Shown one piece after another: positions 1 through 8,742 of a stretch of 64,000 nt of DNA (positions are counted from its first letter, which is position 1; each line of letters begins with the position of its first letter). Source of the stretch: Lachnospiraceae bacterium. GTDB lineage: Bacteria > Bacillota_A > Clostridia > Lachnospirales > Lachnospiraceae. The translations under genes were made by a program, and so were the position numbers. The notes beneath the pieces were generated by a model, which worked only from the letters and a program-made list of their open reading frames with translations, ran no database searches and was not told the DNA's origin. The stretch is from the NCBI GenBank assembly GCA_009911175.1, contig QXWX01000011.1, positions 1-64,000 of the forward strand, in the 5' to 3' direction.

Positions 1-75
1 CCGTCCATTGCCGTAGGCAATTTAAAATGACGGCCTGAGTTACAGGGCACGCCTGGTCAAGGTGTGACCTGTAAC
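1..75. repeat. Palindromic repeat, family A copy 1
   Basis: Two adjacent hairpins. Positions 1-33 pair CCGTC with GACGG and ATTGCC with GGCAAT. Positions 39-75 form a 15-bp stem (GTTACAGGGCACGCC with GGTGTGACCTGTAAC) that uses two G-T pairs. The whole 75 bases recur unchanged at 55770-55844, and a shortened inverted copy of the second hairpin lies at 14158-14196. The unit may begin before base 1. Confidence 0.85.
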
Positions 76-97
76 CATACGCTGGTATACAGACAGT

Positions 98-137
98 AAA
101 ATGCGCTTCAGGCTTTTTTCTTCTGAAGCGCATTTTT
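98..137. terminator. Rho-independent terminator
   Basis: Perfect 14-bp stem (AAAATGCGCTTCAG with CTGAAGCGCATTTT) around an 11-nt loop, with T runs usable from both strands. It lies just beyond the truncated ATPase remnant on the minus strand. Confidence 0.85.
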
Positions 138-148
138 ATACTGTATAT

Positions 149-229
149 TTACGTTTTATCGACATAGAAGGATTTTGTGGTCTTTATTTTTTCGAAGCTC
201 TGGCTTCCAATGGATATACTTGCCTTCAT
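149..229 (-). pseudogene. 5' remnant of an AAA-ATPase gene
   Basis: The minus strand carries a GGAGGGGG ribosome site followed by ATG at 229 and 26 codons beginning MKASISIGSQSFEKIK and including SFYVDKT. This resembles the start of the large clostridial AAA-ATPase/DUF1703 proteins, which normally run over 500 residues. The frame stops at 149-151, directly before a terminator and the family A repeat, so only the first few percent of the gene remains. The assignment rests on the short IGSQ-FEKI and FYVDKT pattern and is tentative. The stretch from 230 to 342 holds no convincing gene. Confidence 0.5.
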
Positions 230-342
230 GGATTCTTCACACCCCCTCCTTCTTTTTAATCTTCTGCGTATCCGTGATTCCAGAATGTATAAATTCCTCT
301 GTTCTGGCATTGATAGATTTTGTTTCCATACCGGCTCTGTCC

Positions 343-1740
343 TTAATGCTGCACATCTCCCATATTTTTGCGCATCATCCGCTCAAACATCGGCCCCATA
401 TGCTTTGCCAATAACGGGATCAGCTCCGCATCGTGGTTGCAGCGCACCTGCGTATTCTTACAGAATACCATCGTCCGCTCCTCTCCCGGAGCGCTGACCG
501 GCCAATGCGGGATCCCTACATGGTTGGGATCTCCGGTCCTGGCAAACGCGATCACACTGTCAAAGATCTGGGCTTCCAGTTTTGTCACGCCCTCCTCCTG
601 GATGGAAGGAACCATCTCGGTATTATGGAACACATACGGAACATCCGCACAGTGCCATGGCACGCTTCCGCCATTGATCGGCAGATCCTGATTGAACAGA
701 TAGGAATAGGTACACTGGTTCCCGGCGCTTCGCTGCCGGATAAACTGCTGCGTGGGCAGACGGAACAAAAAGTCCAGCTTCAGCAGGTCCACCGGATTTC
801 TCTCCGGGTATGCTTCTGCAAATAAGGGAAGCAGTTCTGCTGCCGCCTCTTCTCCAACCGTCTCTTTTACGATCTTGGCGCCCTCTTCCATGGTCAGCTC
901 TTCTCCATGATATGGCGTCGGGATAAATCCTGAGAATTCTCCATACACGGTGCCTGCCAGCAACGGAATCTGCGCCGTTTCCTCTCGGAATCCATTTTCG
1001 TCGGGAGTCCCCCTGTAAAATGCATTCGGACAGGGTGTACAGCCTGTATATTTCCCGGCAGCGGCAAATTCCGGCTTTACACGCCGGTATGCCTCTGCCA
1101 GCCTGTCATAGGGGACGGTTTCCAATTCGTGGATGTCGCCGTCGATCCCCATCTCGGCCATCAATGCGATGGCAAGCTCCTCCCCGTCGCCTTTGCTGTC
1201 TGCCAGAAGCGGTCCGATGACACCGCTCATGTTGATCCCTTTTGCAAATAATCCATCTGCTGCGGGAGTCTGCAGCAGCGTGGTGATCTTCGCTCCGCCG
1301 CCGGACTGCCCGAACAGCGTCACATTATCCGGGTCACCGCCAAACCCTGCGATGTTTTCCTGAATCCACCGCAAAGCCGCAATGATATCGTCTGTTCCCG
1401 CATTTCCTGAATTCGCATATTCTTCTCCATAGGCCGACAGATCGCAGTATCCCAGGATATTCAGCCGGTGATTGATGGACACCACGACCACCTGCCCGAT
1501 CCGGCACATATTTTCTCCCTCATATGCAATATGCTCGATCGCGGAACCAGACTCGAATCCGCCGCCGTGCAGCCACACCAGGACCGGACGCTTTTCCCCG
1601 TCGCAGGCGGGAGTCCATACATTCAGATTCTGGCAGTCCTCATTCATCACCCAGTACCTGTGGGGGACGTTCAATTCCCCGTTTGGTTTCGGCAGTTCCA
1701 GAAGAGGGCAGACATAGCGCTTCCCTGCCGGATATCATGC
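343..1740 (-). pseudogene. Carboxylesterase type B, N-terminally truncated
   Basis: An alpha/beta hydrolase of the carboxylesterase/lipase (type B) family, which hydrolyses ester substrates. Visible motifs are NEDCQNLNVWTP, the oxyanion-hole HGGGF, and the nucleophile elbow GQSGGG with its serine. The family usually has about 500 residues and starts roughly 60-100 residues before the EDC motif. Here the homologous frame reaches back only to about 1740 (LLELPKPNGELNVPHR) and then runs into a rhamnosidase fragment in another frame. The first ATG is at 1674, giving 443 residues. The C-terminus looks complete. A product from 1674 would lack the first strand of the fold and is probably inactive. 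Confidence 0.8.
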
Positions 1741-2290
1741 CGTTCAAGACCGCCCAGCTTTGGGCATGCTGTGTAAATTCCGGATAGGAGGGCCCCTCCC
1801 GGTACATGTTCCTGCCCTCGTCCCAGCACAAAGCCTGAATCCGGTCTGTGATATGCTTCTGCCGTTCCCGGTATTCCTCCGCCGTCCCCGGCCTTCCGGT
1901 ATTCTCATAGATCTCCGCGCCGTCCAGAAGCGCTTTCCCGTACATCAGGTTGAGGATCGTCGATGGGCCGCAGGCCGCGGCCCCGGGGCGCCCCTGGGTG
2001 TCATGCCAGCTTTCCTGCCAGTCCACGAAATCCCAATAGCCCAGATTTTCTACAAGTCCCTGTGCCCCCATATGTCTGTCATAGTATTCCAATATCGCGT
2101 CCACATCGGAACGGTATTGTTTCAGCAGGCCGGCATCTCCGGTACGTTTATAATACTCCAGCAGCATAAAAATATAGTGAAGTGAAAATGTGCTGATGAC
2201 CAGCTTCCTGCCCTGATCCGGGATGCACATGACGTACTTTTCTCTGCCATCCTTTGGGACGACGATTCCGTCTATGATTCGGAAGCAGGG
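1720..2290 (-). pseudogene. Alpha-L-rhamnosidase (GH78-like) internal fragment
   Basis: This minus-strand stretch reads as part of the six-hairpin catalytic barrel of bacterial alpha-L-rhamnosidases: FSLHYIFMLLEYYKRTGD, LGYWDFVDWQ, STILNLMYGKALLDGA, FTQHAQSWAVLNGM. Both ends are missing. On the N-terminal side the frame continues open only as antisense of the AraC gene that follows on the plus strand. On the C-terminal side it breaks near 1735, where the esterase frame takes over. Complete family members exceed 700 residues and about 190 remain here. It was presumably part of a rhamnoside-degradation locus with the esterase and the AraC gene. End points are approximate. Confidence 0.7.
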
Positions 2291-2302
2291 TTCCACCGTG
2301 TT

Positions 2303-3292
2303 TTGACAGAAGAGGAACAAAAAGATACCGGATCGCCGGCATGGTTTTTGATCGGGCCCGCGGCACTGCACTCGATGGATGCACTGGAACTGCATCAGTA
2401 TTACCGTACTTACGCCAACAGTTCCGTCACGGAAAAACATCCGCCCGTACTTTCTTTCGCACGGTTCCTCAGCATGATCCAGATTGCGGCCATGGTGCTC
2501 GGCAAACGGACAGACGAGGAAGAGATCATCCGTGAAAATCATCTGGACGCCGGGATCAGCGCCGGTCTGCCCGCAGATCAGGTCCAGTTTTCTCTGGAGC
2601 AGGAGGAGGAAGAAAGTGCCCATCACACATATTCCGAAGAGCAGGCATTGCTGAATTATGTCCGGGAAGGCAACGCAGAGGAGGCGCTGCATCTGAATAT
2701 GCGTCTCGACCAGCAGCTTGGCCGGATGTCTCAGAACCAGATCATGCAGTGGAGAAAGCTTATGACGGTTGCCGTCGCGCTTGCTTCCAGGGCCGCCATT
2801 GACGGAGGGGCCTCTCCCGGAGAAGCCTATAAGCTCAGTGATTACTATTTGCAGAAAAGCGACGCGTGCATGGATGTGCCGGCGCTCATCGCCTGCCGCA
2901 ATCAGGCGGTTCGGGATTTTTGCGAACGGGTGGCGGCGCAGAGGGAACACAGGAAATGCAGCTCCTATGTCCAGCAATGCTGCGAATATATCTATCAGCA
3001 TTACCGGGAAAAGATCCTTCTGGAGGATATCGCGGCCGACCTCCATATCAGTCCCACTTATCTTTCCAGGATTTTTTCCAGAGAAATGAAGGTCAGGCTG
3101 CAGGAATACATTGCCCGGTTCCGCGTGGAGCGGGCGGCAAACCTCTTAAAATACTCGAACGAATCCATTGCCGGGATCGGGGATTATGTTGGATTTCCGT
3201 CTCAGAGTTATTTTGGCAATACCTTTAAGAAGTATATGGGGATGTCCCCCGGACAGTATGGGGAAAAATATCAGAACAGCAGCTTTTGCTGA
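2303..3292 (+). pseudogene. AraC-family regulator, 5' end lost
   Basis: The C-terminal third is a good AraC/XylS double helix-turn-helix: LEDIAADLHISPTYLSRIFS, then IAGIGDYVGFPSQSYFGNTF and KKYMGMSPGQY. The middle matches the paralogue at 5694-6782 (GNAEEALHLNMRLDQQLGRM against GNVTEAVRLTKKIDVEIGQM). The nominal start at 2303 is a TTG with no good ribosome site. The frame is open upstream to about 2186 but there overlaps the rhamnosidase fragment on the other strand, so promoter and N-terminus appear deleted together with those of the divergent rhamnosidase. If expressed, it would retain DNA binding but lack part of its sensing domain. Confidence 0.75.
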
Positions 3293-3323
3293 CTGCATCG
3301 ACAGTGATCAGAATCTGACAGTA

Positions 3324-3380
3324 AGGAGCTGCAGAAAAATATCCTGCGCATTCTGCATCAGTTATTTTTCTGCAGCTCCT
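3324..3380. repeat. Palindromic repeat, family B copy 1
   Basis: Perfect 17-bp arms (AGGAGCTGCAGAAAAAT and its complement) around a loop containing CTGCGCATTCTGCATCAG. It separates the AraC remnant from the convergent RelA-domain operon and may act as a bidirectional terminator. Related elements lie at 8672-8742, 16472-16553, 24208-24258, 34431-34533 and 40699-40759. Confidence 0.85.
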
Positions 3381-3397
3381 AAACTATACAATGAAAA

Positions 3398-3958
3398 TCA
3401 ATGACTCTTTCTATAATCTACAGAATATTGATATCCTCTTCCTGCCTCAAATGCCAGGATCATCAATTCAATATTTTTTGCTGAAAAATCACGGTATTGA
3501 AAATAGTACAGCATCGTATCTACAAAATTGTCCACTTTCTCCCTTTGATTCTCCATGATCGGAGCAGCATCCGGTTCTGAAAACAGCAGCTCTCTTATGA
3601 GATACGAAGCAAATTCTTCGTTCACAAAGGTCAATTCCGGCGCATTCTCCATTATAGTGATCTGCATCGGCTTATGTCTGAGCAGCCAGAATACTGTATA
3701 AGCGTAAATCTTGGACGGCTGTGTTTTCTCGATTTCCTGAAATTCCTTTAAGCGGTCAATATCCACAAAATAATCTACGATCACATGGCACAGAATATCA
3801 TCTGAAATAAGAACCTTTTCTTCCAGGTCTTTTGCTTCAATAAAATCCAGCATCTGATTATAAAGCCATTGATATCTTTTTTTTATTTTCTCTTTTCCAA
3901 ATTTTTCTACAAGATATTGATATCCTGATTTTTGAATATCTTCCACAAATTCAACCAT
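3398..3958 (-). CDS. Hypothetical protein, third gene of the RelA-domain operon
   Basis: An unrecognised 186-residue soluble protein, rich in charged helices, with no signal peptide or membrane segment. It begins MVEFVEDIQKSGYQYLVEKF and ends in a helical region (FSAKNIELMILAFEAG). The ATG overlaps the end of the upstream small gene by 8 bases (ATGGTTGA), implying translational coupling. Position as last gene in an operon with a RelA/SpoT-domain protein makes a partner or immunity role possible, but nothing in the sequence shows this. The bases here are more AT-rich than the metabolic genes around, which may indicate transfer. Confidence 0.75.
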   Translation of the reverse strand: MVEFVEDIQKSGYQYLVEKFGKEKIKKRYQWLYNQMLDFIEAKDLEEKVLISDDILCHVIVDYFVDIDRLKEFQEIEKTQPSKIYAYTVFWLLRHKPMQITIMENAPELTFVNEEFASYLIRELLFSEPDAAPIMENQREKVDNFVDTMLYYFQYRDFSAKNIELMILAFEAGRGYQYSVDYRKSH

Positions 3959-4184
3959 GATATAGTGTTCCTCTGTCTTTTAACCGCTTATCCATCAGAA
4001 AACAACTGCAGGATCCCAGATATTTGTTAAATCTGTATCTGTAAAGCTCCTCAGCTCCACCCGAAAAATCAGGCGCATGATTCGGTCTGCAGTTCTTCTT
4101 GAATTCTCCGCTTTGCAACTGTTGGATCAATCTCTCGCTATTCAATTTTGCTTTTTCACTACACCTCAGAGCCATGTTTCCCAC
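3951..4184 (-). CDS. Small hypothetical protein, second gene of the RelA-domain operon
   Basis: A 77-residue frame with a GTG start at 4184 and an in-frame ATG at 4175. Its start overlaps the end of the RelA-domain gene by 26 bases and its end overlaps the next gene by 8. The N-terminal part (ALRCSEKAKLNSERLIQQLQ) looks like an amphipathic helix; the remainder includes FSGGAEELYRYRF and a CSC motif. I do not recognise a family. It could be a genuine small partner protein or the remnant of a longer one, since the last residues look unstructured. Tight overlaps on both sides favour a translated gene. Confidence 0.5.
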   Translation of the reverse strand: MGNMALRCSEKAKLNSERLIQQLQSGEFKKNCRPNHAPDFSGGAEELYRYRFNKYLGSCSCFLMDKRLKDRGTLYHG

Positions 4185-5136
4185 CTGCGCTTTCTTTTAC
4201 TAATCTATTCTGAAACGCTTCCATTTGAGTATAGATATCCTTTATTCGAATCAAAGAATCTTCCATCACATCATAAATCTCTTCTGATGCGATCCATTGG
4301 TTTTGATCTGTCTCTTCCATTGCTTCATTTTCAAATATATCCCTCATGCATTCCCCAAAATCATTGGAAAAATTCGTAAGCTGACATAAAAGAAATGACA
4401 TCTGTTCCAATGCCGTATGGCTCTTATTCTCGTCCTGCTTATATACATAATTGTGGTCGCAGTCACTCCATGCTTCATCGTAAATCGTTCTTACCTGAAT
4501 TTCTATATATACCCCCTGATAGCTGACCGTATAATGTATGCTGCGATATCCCATTGGATGCAGCTTTGGAATGAGCTTATAATGTTCATATCTTTCAATA
4601 TCATCCCCCTCCGCATAGTATACCTTTGGGATTTCCACTAAAATACTTTCCCCATTTTCAGGATGCGGCAGAATATCCCATTGATCATACAATTTCAAAT
4701 CCGTATAAGGAAATGCCTTTATGATCTCCCCATGTATATCATTCCATTTTCCCCGGTAATTAATGATCAGGCGCATGCCGATCAAATCCGTAATAATACT
4801 CTTATAATTTCCGGCATTGATTCTCGAGTAACCGCTTTTTCTGTTCGCATAATTTTCATGCCGCTTTGTGATAACCTTTCCAATCAGACTGTCTAACGTC
4901 TTAATCCGGCTGGTCTGCAGATGAACTCCCTGCAATTCTTCAATAATATGCAAAAAATCATCTTTTATTCCGATCAAATGATTCCGCCATTTCTCATAAT
5001 CCAAATAAATCTGATGGCAGATCTCTTTAATCGTCTCTTTATTGCCGATACTTTCATCTGCTTCATCCATTTCCCTGACCAGCAAGGTAAATTTCTTTTC
5101 AGACAAAAGCCAATTCCAGTATTTTTCCCACTCCAT
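4159..5136 (-). CDS. RelA/SpoT-domain nucleotide pyrophosphokinase-like protein
   Basis: A 325-residue protein with a helical N-terminal region (1-95) and a RelA/SpoT synthetase domain (about 95-240). Family motifs are visible: RIKTLDSLIGKVITKR, then YKSIITDLIGMRLI with the conserved aspartate, GYRSIHYTV, and the catalytic-glutamate segment EIQVRTIYDEAWSDCDH. There is no HD hydrolase, TGS or ACT domain, so it is not a full-length Rel. Proteins of this kind make (p)ppGpp, make other alarmones, or in toxSAS toxins pyrophosphorylate other targets. The start has a GGAGAG ribosome site. It heads a three-gene overlapping operon driven by a promoter at 5183-5212. Which reaction it performs cannot be told from sequence alone. 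Confidence 0.85.
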   Translation of the reverse strand: MEWEKYWNWLLSEKKFTLLVREMDEADESIGNKETIKEICHQIYLDYEKWRNHLIGIKDDFLHIIEELQGVHLQTSRIKTLDSLIGKVITKRHENYANRKSGYSRINAGNYKSIITDLIGMRLIINYRGKWNDIHGEIIKAFPYTDLKLYDQWDILPHPENGESILVEIPKVYYAEGDDIERYEHYKLIPKLHPMGYRSIHYTVSYQGVYIEIQVRTIYDEAWSDCDHNYVYKQDENKSHTALEQMSFLLCQLTNFSNDFGECMRDIFENEAMEETDQNQWIASEEIYDVMEDSLIRIKDIYTQMEAFQNRLVKESAGGKHGSEV

Positions 5137-5182
5137 GTTTTTCTCTCCGGATTCTTTTGTAGCGCCATGTAAATTACTGAAA

Positions 5183-5212
5183 ATTATAGCATATTCGCTA
5201 AAAGAGCGTCAA
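5183..5212 (-). promoter_or_regulatory. Sigma-A promoter of the RelA-domain operon
   Basis: On the minus strand: TTGACG (5212-5207), an 18-base spacer, then TATAAT (5188-5183), about 45 bases before the ATG at 5136. The spacer contains a small dyad (CGCTcttttAGCG), possibly an operator. Confidence 0.75.
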
Positions 5213-5285
5213 CACCAACATTGCATTTTCTCAGAATAAACGTATGTACAAAAAAGAAGCGTTCGCACGTTTATTTTCTATATTT

Positions 5286-5654
5286 TCATGCCAGCACATC
5301 AAAGATCTGGATCTCCACACCCCAGTCCATCCCCTGCACCTCGGAGCGAAACCTCTGCTGGCAGAGGTATGCGCCAAGCACAGGGCTGTCTGTCAGAAAC
5401 CTAGGCACGGCATTAAAATGGGGATCCTGCCGGTTCACCGGCTGCAGATACCCGTTATTTTCCACATACAGCTTACAGTCATTGCCTTTCGAATCCTTTC
5501 CCTGGAACATGTATTTCGCACACATATTGCGGACGTGATCCGGTGTTTCCACCTGCACATCCACCGCCCCCGGGAGCGTCTCCCCGGTAAACAACTCCGA
5601 CTCCACCTTTGCCGTAAAGGGGACAAATGTCACGCACCCCTGGGGGCTTTCCAT
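5286..5654 (-). pseudogene. DUF3237 family protein, N-terminally shortened
   Basis: The 122 residues match the DUF3237 barrel pattern: VTFVPFTAKVESELFTGETL, LPGAVDVQV, MCAKYMFQGKD, ENNGYL, VPRFLTDSP and a C-terminal VEIQIFDVL. The function of the family is not established. Members usually have 20-30 more residues before the first conserved strand. Here an in-frame stop lies only a few codons upstream of ATG 5654 and no ribosome site is visible, so the gene has probably lost its start. It sits between the RelA operon and the broken AraC gene, in the first decayed zone. Confidence 0.6.
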
Positions 5655-5693
5655 ATACTTGTCAGAGCAATTTTTCTTTTAAAGACCGCGATT

Positions 5694-6782
5694 TTATTTG
5701 CCTGCTGCCTTCTTGTCATTCTCTGCGATCATCTCCTGCATCTTATCTTCCAGATCATATTTTGCCAGGATGATCATGTCCAGCGTCTGACGGTAGAGGC
5801 TTCCCTCGATCAGATCCCGCTTCGGAACCGCATGCCCCGTCCTCTGCCTGCAGCCCTCCGCGATATCCTCCAGATAGATCTTCTCCCGGAAATGCTTTGC
5901 CACATAATCCATACACCGCCTGGTATAGCTGGAAGTGTTCTGCTTTTCTTTCATCTCATGCACACGTTTCGTCAGCTCCTCCACCGCATGATTCCGATAT
6001 ACCAGAATCTGCGTGGTGTCTGTACACTCCGCACCTTTATTGATATAGAATCCGCTGATGCGATATGCGGCATAAGGGCTCACCCCGCCTTCGATCGCAG
6101 CCCTGGCGCGCAATGAGATCCCGACGGTCAGAAGATTCCGCAAATGTGCCAGCTCCGACCGGCCCATCTGGCCGATTTCCACATCGATCTTCTTCGTCAG
6201 ACGCACAGCTTCCGTCACATTTCCCACCCTCACCATATCCAGGATCTCCCGCTCTTCCTGATAAGAGAGCCGAAAAATGTCCTCTTCCTCGGATTGGATA
6301 TGAAATCGGATCTGATCCTTTACCTCCTGCTCCTTCGTCACCACAGCCATACGATTGGCATCCACAGCCTCCTGATCCGTGTACTCTCTGCCGGTCACGA
6401 TTTTTGCCGCAATGCACATGATCTGTAGCACCTCCATAAGCGTAAACCGGCGCAGGTTCTTTTCCGCGTGCTCCGGGATCCCGTAGTGCCTGCAGAACCT
6501 GTGGCGTTTGAGCCTGTCGAAAAAATCTACGCTCATGGGGCCGATCAGACAGTGCCCGTTCTCCGCCGCCACACAGCCGAAATACACCTGGAACTCATCC
6601 TGGAACAGGTAGGGGGCCTCCTGCCTGTCGGCTGCGTGGGGCAGCATGTCCGGTAAAGCGTCGTCCTGACATAAGGGGTTCATTTCATCTGTTTTCCAGC
6701 TGTCATCCAATCCACTTTTTTCCACATAAAAAATGCCCGTTTGAAGCAGATCGGACAGATTTTTTAATAGAAACGTATCCAT
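5694..6782 (-). pseudogene. AraC-family regulator with DNA-binding domain replaced by a foreign tail
   Basis: Residues 1 to about 315 are a good paralogue of the regulator at 2303-3292, including the linker with GNVTEAVRLTKK and RARAAIEGG. The helix-turn-helix domain starts (YVAKHFREKIYLEDIAEG) but after its first helix the sequence switches near 5840 to an unrelated tail, RTGHAVPKRDLIEGSLYRQT and on to ENDKKAAGK. That tail looks like the C-terminus of another protein I cannot identify. The result lacks both DNA-recognition helices and so cannot work as a regulator. The simplest reading is a deletion joining two minus-strand genes in frame. Confidence 0.75.
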
Positions 6783-6925
6783 GCCTTCCTCCCTTTTTTA
6801 GCTGGAACGAGCCTGCTCTCAGCAGACTTCGCATAACTCTGCCTGTTATATTTAATGCAATAATACAAGAATATCTTTCATCCCACATCGTTATGAAAAA
6901 TGTTATTTCCTGTATCCGATGATGA

Positions 6926-7375
6926 TCAGATATCCAGCGCCGCATGATACCCCTGATAAACCGCATTGGTGATGGTGGACACCTTCGCGCAGTCTCCGAT
7001 CACCGCCACATAAGGCGCGGTATCCCTGAGCGCTTCCGCCACATCCGTCCGCGCCCTCTGCCCCAGCGCGCAAATGACAGAGCTCCCTTTCACCAGATGC
7101 CGCTGTCCTTCCCGGTCCTCACAGACCACGCCCTGGGCTGTCACTTCCATTCCTTTCAGTCCGGTGCGCACCTCTGCAAGACCTTCGATCTGCTTCAGCA
7201 AAAGCGGGCGATGCCTTACATTGGCATCCGGAGCCAGCTCGTCCCGCATCTCCACAATGGTGACCTTCTTTCCTTTCTGGGCCAGGTGGATGGCCGCTTC
7301 GCAGCCTGCCAGTCCGCCGCCCAGCACCACGACTTCATCGCCCACTTTTTCCTTTTCCAGATAGTAGTTGTTTAC
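6926..7375 (-). pseudogene. C-terminal remnant of an OYE-type NADH:flavin oxidoreductase
   Basis: About 145 residues carrying a Rossmann dinucleotide-binding motif (VVVLGGGLAGCEAAIHLAQK) followed by VTIVEM and a terminal GDCAKVSTITNAVYQGYHAA. This is the usual C-terminal half of 2-enoate or 2,4-dienoyl-CoA reductases and bile-acid BaiCD/BaiH-type enzymes. Those are about 650 residues long, with an N-terminal FMN TIM barrel and an iron-sulfur site, both absent here. Upstream the frame runs into antisense-like sequence and the LysR gene. It is a leftover of a deletion that also removed the C-terminus of the LysR gene. Confidence 0.75.
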
Positions 7376-7893
7376 GGATGCCCCTCGTAGACAACCACGT
7401 TCATTTTCCTGCAGAACATTTCCCGGGACCACAGTTTGGGATCTGCCATCTGTCCGATCACAAATCCGATATCCATGCTTCCCTGCCGGACCTGCCGGAT
7501 GATCTCCTGGTTCGCCGCCTCCTCCCATTGCAGACGGATATGGCTGTACTGCTTTTGATACTCCTCCAGCTTTTGAAGCGGAAACACATTGAGCACGCCG
7601 CAGGAAAAACCGATCTTCAGCTTCTGGTCCCGGTCCTGGATCTGCCGGAGCCCGATCATGATCTCATCAAACTGCTCCAGGAGCGGCGTGCTGTTCTCAT
7701 AGAGATAGGTCCCGCTTTCTGTGGGAACCATCCCGTTTGCCAGACGTTCAAACAGGCAGGTTCCCAGTTCCTCCTCCAGATGGCGGATGATCTTGCTTAA
7801 GCCCTGGGGGGTGATAAAAAGCAGCTTTGACGCCTTATGGATGCTCCGTTCCTCGTATACCTGCCGGAAAAATCTCAGATCCTTTGTGTCCAT
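7372..7893 (-). pseudogene. LysR-family regulator, C-terminally truncated
   Basis: The first 60 residues form a LysR winged helix-turn-helix (MDTKDLRFFRQVYEERSIHK, ASKLLFITPQGLSKIIRHLE). The first half of the substrate-binding domain follows and ends at MNVVVYEGHP, 173 residues in place of about 290-300. The stop arises where the frame meets the flavoenzyme remnant. Full-length relatives often control neighbouring flavin reductases, and the two truncated genes here may once have been such a pair separated by more sequence. It probably still binds DNA poorly if at all, since the dimerising effector domain is incomplete. Confidence 0.75.
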
Positions 7894-7908
7894 TTTTCTC
7901 TCTTCCTC

Positions 7909-8637
7909 TTAAAGCACCCCGAACAGCCCCTTTACCTCGTCCTCTTCCATGATCCTGCTGCTTGGCTTTTCCGCGTTTGCAAGCATTGCTTCTACCTTAT
8001 TTGCCAGCGTCACGTCAATAAAACGGCCCACGTCGATTCCCCGGAGCTCGAAGAATAAGAGCGGCTGTTCATCCAGCCTGACCCCCACGCCGTAAAGGGC
8101 TGCCGCCACATGCTTGCACAAAAGGGCCCAGTCCGGGCAACTGCAGGTAAAACTGATCTCGATGGGAGTCGGGAACAGGCCGTCCTTTCCCTGAAACAGT
8201 TCCTTCATCTCCTCCGGGAAATTCCCGGCAAGCAGTTCTTCCAGGTTTTCAATCTTTTTGCCGCATCTGCTGATGATCGACTGACACTTTTCCTCGGAAA
8301 GCGGGCTGATGCGGATCTCCACTTTGTATGGCGTCTTGCGCGTCCCCTGCACCCGGGCCAATATTTTCCCTTTCTGGATCTTCAGGTCAATGACAGCCCC
8401 TGTGCGGATATAACGCTTTCCCCTGTCCAGACGGCTTTCATAATCCGCATACCGCTCCAGGTTCTCGCACCATGCCTGTCCCCACCAGCTTTTTACGATC
8501 GTCCTGCCCTGTACACTCACCGGCTCCAGAACCTTTCCCTTCGCCTGCTCTTTTTTCCGGCTGGCCGCAGATTTCTTCCGGATCTCCGAAGCCGTCGGCT
8601 GGCTGTATCGGGTAGAACTGTCCCAATATTTACTCAT
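7909..8637 (-). CDS. SWIM zinc-finger protein
   Basis: A 242-residue protein with a SWIM zinc finger near residues 163-178 (CSCPDWALLCKH, the CxC...CxH pattern). The N-terminus is basic (EIRKKSAASRKKEQAKGK) and is followed by VKSWWGQAWCENLERYADYE, typical of the bacterial SWIM proteins encoded beside SNF2 helicases, such as the ywqA/ywqB pair of Bacillus. The ribosome site CAGGAGATGCGAT precedes the ATG. It lies immediately downstream of the SNF2 gene with a palindromic repeat between, so co-transcription is likely. The pair probably acts on DNA or chromatin-like complexes; a defined role is not established. Confidence 0.85.
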   Translation of the reverse strand: MSKYWDSSTRYSQPTASEIRKKSAASRKKEQAKGKVLEPVSVQGRTIVKSWWGQAWCENLERYADYESRLDRGKRYIRTGAVIDLKIQKGKILARVQGTRKTPYKVEIRISPLSEEKCQSIISRCGKKIENLEELLAGNFPEEMKELFQGKDGLFPTPIEISFTCSCPDWALLCKHVAAALYGVGVRLDEQPLLFFELRGIDVGRFIDVTLANKVEAMLANAEKPSSRIMEEDEVKGLFGVL

Positions 8638-8671
8638 ATCGCATCTCCTGTTTTTCTCATATTCCTTATCC

Positions 8672-8742
8672 TTAGGATCTGTCGGAAAATAACTGACACA
8701 TCCTGCGCAATCTGTATCAGTTATTTTTCGCCTTATCCTAAC
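8672..8742. repeat. Palindromic repeat, family B copy 2
   Basis: Nested inverted repeat in the SNF2-SWIM gap. Outer TTAGGAT pairs with ATCCTAA and inner GAAAATAACTGA pairs with TCAGTTATTTTTC. The core ATCCTGCGCAATCTG is shared with other family B copies. The outer arm overlaps the last codons of the SNF2 gene. Confidence 0.7.

Noticed and set aside
1640..3046. A 468-codon minus-strand frame covering the AraC gene and the rhamnosidase fragment
   Set aside because: Only 1720-2290 resembles a protein family; the rest is antisense of the AraC gene. I kept only the fragment.
2303..3292. Treating the first AraC gene as complete
   Set aside because: It has a weak TTG start, no ribosome site, and its upstream part collides with the rhamnosidase fragment; the paralogue shows about 100 more N-terminal residues.
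5244..6116. A 290-codon plus-strand frame over the DUF3237 and AraC genes
   Set aside because: It is antisense to two recognisable minus-strand gene remnants and is histidine/leucine-rich shadow sequence.
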